Positions 57,996 to 64,000 of a stretch of 64,000 nucleotides of DNA are shown here, in pieces (position 1 is the first letter of the stretch; every line of letters begins with the position of its first letter). Source of the DNA: Zooshikella ganghwensis DSM 15267 (lineage in GTDB: Bacteria > Pseudomonadota > Gammaproteobacteria > Pseudomonadales > Zooshikellaceae). The stretch covers positions 27,650-91,649 of the forward strand of contig NZ_AUAF01000008.1 in NCBI RefSeq assembly GCF_000428585.1. Reading direction: 5' to 3'. The notes under the pieces were generated by a model. The model did no database searches. It had not been told where the DNA came from and was given only the letters and a program-made list of their open reading frames with translations. The translations under genes were made by a program, and so were the position numbers.

Positions 57996-58730
57996 ATGGT
58001 AAAATACCCAACATATACACTGCTTGCAGTAAGTTTGTTTATAAATGTTCCTGCTATTAATGCAATGGCTGAAGAAATAGAGCCTCCACCGGTCATGAAA
58101 TCCTGCACTGGAAATAAATGGTGTAATGTGCAGGTTAAAACACAGGACTGGCCTGAGCGTGGGAAAAGGTCAGGAGAAAAAAATGAAGGTTTAGAAAAAG
58201 TTGATATGGAGCTTTTTTCTCTAGATATTCCCAAAGGTTATATCAAGCGCGACTATGACAAATCGAGGCAGCAACTTGAGGTCAAGTATTCAGACTATAC
58301 TTTGTTGCTGATTAAGGAGGAGGCCGGTGCGTATAGCACTAAGCATTCATTGATACCTGATGAAAAGATTAAGCAGGATCCCAAGTATCATCCTATTAAG
58401 CAGTATGAGATTGCTTTTACAGAAACAGAACCTGAGAAAGAGCCAAGTGATAAATATGAAAAACTTTTATACCGTCTGGCATTTTTTACAAAATCTTTGG
58501 GGTTAAAGGATGCTGTGATCTATAGAAAGGAAGATATCAATGCCTATCAACGGCGATATGATATGGATAGTCAACTGAATGAAATTAATGTGTATGTGAC
58601 ACGAGCAGATCGGCCAAAAGAAAAGTTAGTTATTGCATTAATAGGTGGTGATGTGAAGCGTCTTCAGCATATTTTAGCCACAATTGAAAAAAGCATCGAT
58701 AAAGATAAGGAAGAGAATAAGAGTCAATAG
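57996..58730 (+). CDS. Secreted protein of unknown function
   Basis: 244 residues from the ATG at 57996. The frame opens at a TTG 102 bp upstream, but the ATG gives a proper signal peptide (KYPTYTLLAVSLFINVPAINA, cut near residue 24). The mature protein is highly charged, rich in Lys and Glu, with two close Cys (SCTGNKWCNVQV) and a Lys/Glu-rich end. No family was recognised. No neighbour on the same strand is close enough for an operon. Codon use looks AT-richer than the housekeeping genes. Confidence 0.6.
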   Translation: MVKYPTYTLLAVSLFINVPAINAMAEEIEPPPVMKSCTGNKWCNVQVKTQDWPERGKRSGEKNEGLEKVDMELFSLDIPKGYIKRDYDKSRQQLEVKYSDYTLLLIKEEAGAYSTKHSLIPDEKIKQDPKYHPIKQYEIAFTETEPEKEPSDKYEKLLYRLAFFTKSLGLKDAVIYRKEDINAYQRRYDMDSQLNEINVYVTRADRPKEKLVIALIGGDVKRLQHILATIEKSIDKDKEENKSQ

Positions 58731-58830
58731 GTTTTCTTGGTAACAGCTTTTATACTCAAAGCGAATGATTTTTAGCGGGGCTAGTCTGATCTGGTCTCGT
58801 CTGTTGGAGCTAGCGATAGTAACCATAGTT

Positions 58831-58848
58831 GTTTAAAAGTGCTAGCTG
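58831..58848. repeat. Direct repeat copy 1 (GTTTAAAAGTGCTAGCTG)
   Basis: This 18-mer recurs with one extra A at 59229-59247, 398 bp away. The flanks differ, so the pair may mark the ends of a decayed inserted segment, or be two copies of a short repeat. Confidence 0.5.
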
Positions 58849-59228
58849 GGCCGTCAAGTGCTGAAGCCACCAGAGCTTATACAAATAAGTGACTGTGGTG
58901 GCAGTTAAATACTCCTCGGCAATAGCTCCTGCATTGCTCTACTAAAAAAGCAATTAGTCACATTACCAGATCCTGAGTGAGGGGCTGAAAATGATGGATC
59001 TATGCTCATTTAGGCATATAAACTTTCTCTATGGATGTAGTTTTGTGATGTGTTTCAAGCTATTTTTTTGTGTTTATATGTGTGAACACTGATTTATTCA
59101 AAACAATGCTAATTGAGTTCATATTTCCTTATAACAAATAGCCAAACTGTGAAGTGTTGCCTCTCAGATAGTCCGTTTTAAGGTAGTCTTGCAGCTTATT
59201 TAGTTCACTTTAGCGTTACTCTGACGCA

Positions 59229-59247
59229 GTTTAAAAAGTGCTAGCTG
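59229..59247. repeat. Direct repeat copy 2 (GTTTAAAAAGTGCTAGCTG)
   Basis: Second copy of the repeat at 58831-58848, differing only by one A in the A-run. Confidence 0.5.
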
Positions 59248-59456
59248 ATTAAAGGATAGATTGAAGAGGGGGTTAAAGCCTTACTTCCATAATACGCAGG
59301 GGCTGAATGGTAAACACCATACAAGTAGTGCTTTATTCAGCTAATGCTTAGCCATGGTTTGGGCATTAACGAATAATCTATGGTTGAAAAATTAAGAGAG
59401 AGTTGTCAAGAAGACATTGTATTAACTCACAAATGATAAGCTGAGTCTATGCAGAA

Positions 59457-59477
59457 GTAGATATTTTGTATATCTAC
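59457..59477. repeat. Small perfect hairpin upstream of the CsrA-like gene
   Basis: GTAGATAT (59457-59464) and ATATCTAC (59470-59477) with a 5-nt loop, about 90 bp upstream of the CsrA-like start. No T-run. Could be an operator-like dyad or an mRNA leader hairpin. Confidence 0.35.
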
Positions 59478-59569
59478 TAGGGGATAGAGAATTTACTTTA
59501 TAACCAATAACTAACTTGGTTAGTACATCATTTTAATGGACTATTCGCAGGCAGTATGAGAGTCATTTC

Positions 59570-60001
59570 ATGTTAAAGTTGACAATTAAAAAAGGCCATG
59601 CCATTTGTATTGGCGATGATATAAGGATTGAGTTTGAACCCGAATACTATAAAAATAAGGTTCATGTAAAAACAAAAATTTTTGCACCAGATGAAGTCCC
59701 TGTAAAGCGATTGGAAATTTATGAGGGAAAAGAAGAAATCGAAAAGGATATTAAAGATTATTTCCGTCGAGTTAAGTCTTACAAACATAAACAAACAGAT
59801 TCACCTCGTAACAGTTCTGCTCCCATAAAGCAAACAGTACGCCATCCTTATATGTTGCATCAGCAGTCAAATTATAATAACTATTATGATAAAGCTGATT
59901 ACAGTCGTGACAATGTCGAAAGAAATATCTCTCAACCAAAAATAATAGTAAAGAAAAAGCGAATGTTAAGTGCCTCAGAAAGTGATAGCAATGCATTATA
60001 A
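59570..60001 (+). CDS. Divergent CsrA/RsmA-like RNA-binding protein with long C-terminal tail
   Basis: Residues 1-60 follow the CsrA pattern: MLKLTIKKG for MLILTRRVG, ICIGDDIRI for LMIGDEVTV, then AP-DEV-PVKRLEIYE for AP-KEV-AVHREEIYQ. Arg47 corresponds to the key RNA-binding Arg44 of E. coli CsrA, and Leu4 is kept. Arg6/Arg7 are Ile/Lys, and about three residues are added between strands beta-2 and beta-3. Unlike the about 60-residue family, it carries an 80-residue Tyr/Asn/Ser/Gln-rich, probably disordered tail with a basic KKKR patch near the end. GAGAG lies 7 bp before the ATG. It is alone, among AT-rich DNA and repeats. Translational regulator by homology; targets unknown. Confidence 0.7.
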   Translation: MLKLTIKKGHAICIGDDIRIEFEPEYYKNKVHVKTKIFAPDEVPVKRLEIYEGKEEIEKDIKDYFRRVKSYKHKQTDSPRNSSAPIKQTVRHPYMLHQQSNYNNYYDKADYSRDNVERNISQPKIIVKKKRMLSASESDSNAL

Positions 60002-60250
60002 ATAGGCATTGCTTTTGGCGTCTGTAGGTTGTTTTTGACAAACTATTTATAAGGCTAACATGACGTAAGTTAGCTAAATGCTTAATGGGGCTTTAGAGAT
60101 ATAAATTCTTTATATGCTAGGTTTAACCAGTTTGAATGCATTAAACTGATTAAACTATTATTCTGCCCCATATAAACTACACGGTTTAACCGTTGCGAAT
60201 AATTAGATTCCAGCTTTAATTTAAAGCAATTTAATAGACTATATTGCTTT

Positions 60251-61222
60251 TTATGACTCAATCGAAAGATTAAGCATTGTGGTAATATTTTGCCATGAAT
60301 GTTGCTTACTCAGCGTCCTTAAGCTTACCGGCCTTTCAATTTGTGTCTTTATCTTTAAGATACCTGTTGTTTCAACAAAATTGCTAAAGGCATCTATCCA
60401 TTCTTGTGCAACAGCTTTCGAAAGCCCTTGATTTTGTAAGTCTTGTAACCAATAGTTATTTTGAACTTGGTTGATCAGCGATGTAGGTTCGGTATCAGGA
60501 CTTAAAGGTAAGGTTAGCTTATGCCACTCCTTAATACGTGATAGCAAACCACTGTCTTCAAACTGTAAATCAAGCTGTTGAACTCTTAAACTGCCTAGTT
60601 GCTGATTACTTAAATCATAAGATAGTTTCGAGTTTCCAGATAAGATTGATATTCCAATTTGTTGAAGTTCTTTTCGAGCAAGCCGAAGCCTATCTAAAGT
60701 TATATCTGAGACTAATAAACCAACAGAATCTATTTTGAGCTGGGAATGAATGTCGACACTATCAAGTTCGGGTGTATATTCCCAGTCGACTGCTAAGGAT
60801 GCTGGGTGGTGTTGGTAGCCAATAGCAATAAGTGTTGTTATGGTGTCACGGGCAGGATGATCTGTTGGGAATAAGAGGTTCAAATGATTAATTAAATCAA
60901 CATTGTAGCCTTCAATTACGAGTGTTCCTTCATACCAGTCCTCAGGCTCTTGGATCGTTGCTAGGGTTGTAGAAACTGAATCAACACGAATAGTAAGAGG
61001 TTTGCCCTTAACCTCAAAAGAAATTATTGGGCTAAAAAGAGTCATTGTTTGAGTGAGTGGGTTATAAAAAACGTGATCATATTTAAAGTCATCAAGCAGT
61101 TGAAGCTTTTCAAGCTGAGCCATTAAGCGCTTTTCAGCACTGACTTGAAGATAGAACCAGCCACCTAAAATAAAGCTTAATACTGTAACAGTAACAACTG
61201 TAAATTTTACCAAGCGATTCAT
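60251..61222 (-). CDS. Membrane-anchored periplasmic protein, unknown
   Basis: 323 residues with one N-terminal membrane helix (about 7-26) and no lipobox, so probably anchored in the inner membrane with the rest in the periplasm. The body is beta-rich with repeated short hydrophobic strands (LVIEGYNVDLINHLNLLF, LQIDSV-type stretches), a composition reminiscent of AsmA/DUF945-like envelope proteins; no family could be confirmed. AAGGAG lies 5 bp before the ATG. It follows the larger secreted-protein gene by 16 bp, clearly one operon. Confidence 0.6.
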   Translation of the reverse strand: MNRLVKFTVVTVTVLSFILGGWFYLQVSAEKRLMAQLEKLQLLDDFKYDHVFYNPLTQTMTLFSPIISFEVKGKPLTIRVDSVSTTLATIQEPEDWYEGTLVIEGYNVDLINHLNLLFPTDHPARDTITTLIAIGYQHHPASLAVDWEYTPELDSVDIHSQLKIDSVGLLVSDITLDRLRLARKELQQIGISILSGNSKLSYDLSNQQLGSLRVQQLDLQFEDSGLLSRIKEWHKLTLPLSPDTEPTSLINQVQNNYWLQDLQNQGLSKAVAQEWIDAFSNFVETTGILKIKTQIERPVSLRTLSKQHSWQNITTMLNLSIES

Positions 61223-61238
61223 TACAGCTCCTTAAGCT

Positions 61239-62843
61239 TTACTGCCAAGTTTCAATGTTATAGCGTTTTAAAACAAGCTGAGTTATGTCGTTAAATTCAG
61301 CACATTTTTTTTGCTTACATTTTTCTACTCTTTTGATCTTTAATTGCGGAATTATAAATTTATTATTGGCTTGTAATTTTGTATTGCCGGTAACTTGTGC
61401 CCAAACTAAATACCAACCAGGTTTAGTTAGTTTCGGGTGATTAGTGATGTGCATTAAATAGGGCCAGTTAGTGGTTGCTTTTTTAGAGTCAATGCTGTCA
61501 ATATGAATTAAATTAAAGACAGGAATAGGTTTTTTCTCTAATAAGGAGGTTGCTGCAGCAGTTAGGGGATTGCCTAGCCGTTCAGCTTTAGGGAACAGAT
61601 AAGTGAGCCTAGTAGCAAAGTCAGCATTACGCAACATTTGGGTATCTTGACGAATTAACGCAGAAACTGCTCCTTCAGGAGGTTTTGGTTGAACTGATCG
61701 CTCAGTACTTTCAGATGAAGCCAGCCCCTCTGAGTAGTTTTTTTCAAGCCACTTACCGTTATCATGTGTGGCGGTTACTTGAAATAAAATATGTTCATTA
61801 TTTTCAAGTGGAAAAGTAAGTTTATTTACAACTAATAGGTCAAATGGGGTGACATTACTTGTTATTTTGCGTAATAAGCTTTCGGTTGCACTAAAGAGTT
61901 CTTGGTGTTGAATAGAATTTTTTTGAGTTGATGAGCTTGTTATAGCAATAACTTGGCGTTTATTAAAGTGCCATACGCCATTATTCATGGTGAGTAAACC
62001 AATAAAATGAACATCTAGCTTGGCATCATGACCTAAGTAAAAGGAGAGAAATTGCTGCTGTTGAAGTTGAAAGCGGTGCAAGAATATGGAATGTGCAAGA
62101 TTTAGCTGAGGGTCAACTGGAAATCCATGCGCAAATTTACCATTTAGCTGTTTTAATATATAGCCGTCAGTTTGATGAGTTGTTACTTTTCCTAGCCCAT
62201 AAACAAAGCGTCTGCTGTCACAGTTTAAACCTGTGTACTCAATATAAAGTAATCTTGGATCTTTCCCTAGTGGTAATTGCGGGAGGCGAATTTTACAACG
62301 TTGATCTTTGGTGGTAATTTCGTAGTCTTTTACACCATAGTAGGATAACTCTGCTTGGTGCTTTGGCGGGTTCCACGAGTTACCATTTTGATTAGTTTCC
62401 TGGCTTGAGGTTTCGTCTGCCACCTCCAATGATAACAGGTCTTTTTGAGTCGGTTGTATATTTTTCTCAAGTTGCCAATTATTATTTCGAGAGGCTTGTC
62501 CAATAAAAGCTGTCTTGCCTTTTTGGTTTTTGGCGGTAATTACGACAATATTCACTACCGGACAGAAAGTAGGATCATTTTCTTCTTTTTTAGTATTTAA
62601 CAGGATACCTAAGCGTTGTGATAGCTGCTGAACTTTTGTGGCATCTGAAAAGCTATGAGGGGATTCAGCTTGTAGCAGTATATTCACTTGTTCACCACAC
62701 CATACTGCATTTTCTTTTGCAAGAGCATAAATTCGAAGTTGCATTTTTTTTGAGTGAGCGATTAATTGATTTTGGTTTGCTTGTGCTGAGCTAACATTTA
62801 ATGCAATAAGACTGATGATGAGTGACTTTATAAAAAATGTCAT
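61239..62843 (-). CDS. Large secreted protein, unknown function
   Basis: The frame is open further upstream to 62960. The ATG at 62843 has AAGG upstream and begins a textbook signal peptide (FFIKSLIISLIALNVSSAQA), giving 534 residues. The mature part is mostly beta-strand by eye. An N-terminal domain (about 25-130) holds two Cys (VWCGEQ, FCPVVN), a middle domain has another pair (RCKIR, GLNCDS), and an Ig-like C-terminal stretch (KPGWYLVWAQVTGNTK) has KKCAEF at its end. Several disulfides seem likely. First gene of a two-gene operon with the anchored protein at 60251. No family recognised. Confidence 0.6.
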   Translation of the reverse strand: MTFFIKSLIISLIALNVSSAQANQNQLIAHSKKMQLRIYALAKENAVWCGEQVNILLQAESPHSFSDATKVQQLSQRLGILLNTKKEENDPTFCPVVNIVVITAKNQKGKTAFIGQASRNNNWQLEKNIQPTQKDLLSLEVADETSSQETNQNGNSWNPPKHQAELSYYGVKDYEITTKDQRCKIRLPQLPLGKDPRLLYIEYTGLNCDSRRFVYGLGKVTTHQTDGYILKQLNGKFAHGFPVDPQLNLAHSIFLHRFQLQQQQFLSFYLGHDAKLDVHFIGLLTMNNGVWHFNKRQVIAITSSSTQKNSIQHQELFSATESLLRKITSNVTPFDLLVVNKLTFPLENNEHILFQVTATHDNGKWLEKNYSEGLASSESTERSVQPKPPEGAVSALIRQDTQMLRNADFATRLTYLFPKAERLGNPLTAAATSLLEKKPIPVFNLIHIDSIDSKKATTNWPYLMHITNHPKLTKPGWYLVWAQVTGNTKLQANNKFIIPQLKIKRVEKCKQKKCAEFNDITQLVLKRYNIETWQ

Positions 62844-63079
62844 ATAAGAGTGACCTTTATCACACCTTAGACTTGAGTGAGAGTCAGGAAATGAAGATAT
62901 TTCGACATGTGATGAACACTTATGAGGATCAATTTGTTTTGTACGAAATAACGATAGCATTTTAGCTAAGAAAGCGCCTTAAACATGATAGAAGTCATAT
63001 GGAATGTCATTATTTTAACTGTTCTACAAGCTAGTATGAAACTTGATGTATATAAATGTGAAACTCTGCCCACCTAGAA

Positions 63080-63103
63080 CTGTTTAAGCTGTGCGCTTAA
63101 CAG
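63080..63103. repeat. Hairpin next to the palindromic element
   Basis: CTGTTTAAGC (63080-63089) pairs with GCTTAACAG (63095-63103) with one bulged T and a 5-nt loop. It lies 35 bp before the palindromic element and may belong to the same repeat unit. Confidence 0.4.
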
Positions 63104-63138
63104 GCCCTAATACCACTAAAAAACCTTCATTTTGACTA

Positions 63139-63264
63139 TATACCCTTCACGAATGATTTCTAGGTTTTGTTATCTTCACTCCTCATCCCAATTACCTATT
63201 AATATAGGCTCATGGGACTTCGTCACTCGATGGTCGCACCTAAAAACCATTCGTATTGGGTATA
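63139..63264. repeat. 126-bp palindromic intergenic element (MITE-like)
   Basis: Bounded by 27-bp imperfect inverted repeats: 63139-63165 begins TATACCC, contains ACGAATG and ends TAGGT; 63238-63264 is its complement at 22 of 27 positions. The centre carries nested pairing, CCTAT...ATAGG and CCC...GGG around 63187-63215. The layout, TATACCC ends with a centre like CTCATCCCAAT...CTCATGGGACTTCG, resembles a class of intergenic palindromes I recall from vibrios and other marine gammaproteobacteria. It encodes nothing and is probably mobilised in trans or arose by copying. Confidence 0.65.
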
Positions 63265-63404
63265 GAATCTAGCTAAACACGAATAGTGCAGTAATGGCCA
63301 CTACTTCTAAATGGATTATTTGGACTTTCTTTAGGCTATATTTGCTTGTACGAATTGGATTCACTGGAAAAGTATAATAGCTATCCGTTATAATTATGAT
63401 ATTT

Positions 63405-63755
63405 TTATTCTTTTTTGCTATATTTGTGTGTTAATCCAACAAAAGCACCATCTTCTATCATGGCATGGGTTGCTTCGAGCAATAAGTTTGTCAGTGAAAT
63501 GTTATGCTTGCTGAGTGCACAGAGTAAAGAATATTCTTTATCGACAAGTGATGAGAGTTTCAAGCCTTTGGCATCGCCAGTTTGAGTGCGGTAATAAAAA
63601 GAGTATTCATTGTCAACAATGGCATATACTCGCTGCATCTGAAGTAATTTGTATAAGTTTGTCGTTTTTAACTTATTAACTCTACTGGCAATGCCCTCTT
63701 TGAAGAGCTTTGTGAGCAGTTGACTATAATGGTATCCCAAGCAGGGCAATCGCAT
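63405..63755 (-). pseudogene. Solute-binding protein gene truncated by an insertion sequence
   Basis: The product ends like the C-terminal lobe of amino-acid-type periplasmic binding proteins (SBP_bac_3): YAIVDNEYSFYY, then a short beta stretch, then LLLEATHAMIEDGAFVGL followed by HKY. Only about 111 residues of an expected 230-260 remain, and no signal peptide is present. Its apparent start, ATG at 63753-63755, lies inside the end of the adjoining insertion sequence, whose terminal repeat ends near 63742. So the first five residues (MRLPC) are IS-derived. This is a broken gene, 5' part lost or beyond the window. Confidence 0.65.
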
Positions 63756-64000
63756 ATAAATTTACACCGAACAAATTAGCTTCATTAAATATTCATGATC
63801 CCAACCAGCAGAGAGTCTCTTATTTTTTATTCCAATTTTATAAGTATTATCTTGCTTAAGAATATTAAGTGCTATCTGCCTAATTCAAGACATATTTTCA
63901 GCTGAATGTCCTTTACGAATTCGACTATCATCTTCTCTGAATGCAACATCCAAACTCCAGTGCAAGCTGTTTTCAATTTGCCAGTGATGTTGGATCATTT
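63742..64000 (-). mobile_element. ISAs1-family insertion sequence, one end (continues past the window)
   Basis: The left boundary is placed at CAGGGCAATCGCAT (63742-63755), which fits the terminal inverted repeat I recall for ISAs1/H-repeat elements. The transposase C-terminus begins 7 bp inside it, and host gene sequence begins on the other side. The second end and the target duplication lie outside the window. Confidence 0.7.
63762..64000 (-). pseudogene. ISAs1-family transposase, C-terminal part with in-frame stop
   Basis: Read on the minus strand, the frame gives [20 protein letters not shown], then [14 protein letters not shown], the strongly conserved C-terminal part of ISAs1/H-repeat DDE transposases, which includes the catalytic Glu (IEN). 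A TGA at 63885-63887 interrupts the frame after ENMS. The family sequence then resumes (IRQIALNILKQD ... AGWDHEYLMKLI) to a TAA at 63762-63764. A one-base change of a TGG or TGT codon would explain it. The element is likely dead unless the shortened protein still works. Confidence 0.75.

Larger units (their letters stand above)
58731..59569. other. 839-bp gap with repeats, no gene
   Basis: No frame of convincing length or composition on either strand. It contains two copies of an 18/19-bp sequence (58831-58848 and 59229-59247) and a perfect 8-bp hairpin (59457-59477). The last 12 bp hold the ribosome site GAGAG (59558-59562) of the CsrA-like gene. It may be decayed mobile or gene DNA. Confidence 0.5.
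62844..63404. other. Gap with palindromic repeats
   Basis: 561 bp without a gene. It contains a hairpin at 63080-63103 and a 126-bp palindromic element at 63139-63264. The rest is AT-rich with no recognisable signal. Confidence 0.55.

Noticed and set aside
63060..63265. CRISPR-like repeat cluster
   Set aside because: The repeats are inverted, not regularly spaced direct repeats with unique spacers; no cas gene is nearby.

Overview
The window is chromosomal DNA of a gammaproteobacterium. Gene content and order are close to Pseudomonas and Oceanospirillales-type marine bacteria, and base composition is AT-leaning compared with Pseudomonas. Two blocks of gene order that I recall from Pseudomonas aeruginosa are joined here. 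The first is fimX - PilZ-like protein - psd - rhdA - HDOD protein - motAB - rsgA - orn - queG - nnrD - tsaE - amiB - mutL - miaA - hfq - hflX - hflK - hflC - hisZ - purA - rnr - rlmB - rpsF - rpsR - rplI - dnaB. The second is retS - purD - purH - fis - dusB - zinc-ribbon protein - prmA - accC - accB - aroQ - dsbD - REC/GGDEF protein - lipoprotein - DUF2333 protein. An AT-rich marine genus such as Zooshikella or a relative would fit, but this is inference; no rRNA is present to settle it.

Layout. 1-2.5 kb: the start of fimX (cut by the window edge) and a 595-residue protein with PilZ-like motifs. 2.5-5.6 kb: the EF-P modification set epmB, efp, epmA, with a structured, possibly transcribed intergenic hairpin before it. 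5.7-11.6 kb: phospholipid synthesis (psd), rhodanese, an HDOD protein and the flagellar stator motAB. 11.7-37.3 kb: housekeeping genes for RNA turnover and modification, mismatch repair, Hfq, the HflK/HflC membrane complex, purine synthesis, ribosomal proteins (with a recognisable S6:S18 leader) and the replicative helicase. 37.5-57.7 kb: an unrecognised acidic protein, the RetS hybrid sensor with a degenerate ATPase site, purine genes, dusB-fis, acetyl-CoA carboxylase genes accBC with aroQ, dsbD, a diguanylate cyclase and two envelope proteins.

From about 57.7 kb the character changes. Genes are sparse, AT-rich and mostly unrecognised. Long gaps hold palindromes and direct repeats. An orphan CsrA/RsmA-like RNA-binding protein with a long tail lies at 59.6 kb. 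The window ends in an ISAs1-family element that has interrupted a solute-binding-protein gene. No tRNA, rRNA or CRISPR array was seen.

Functional theme. Several genes belong to the circuits that switch between motility and surface life: FimX, a PilZ-like protein, MotAB, RetS, a GGEEF diguanylate cyclase and Hfq. The CsrA-like orphan would act at the output end of the same Gac/Rsm pathway that RetS controls in Pseudomonas. It is the most interesting candidate for something undescribed.
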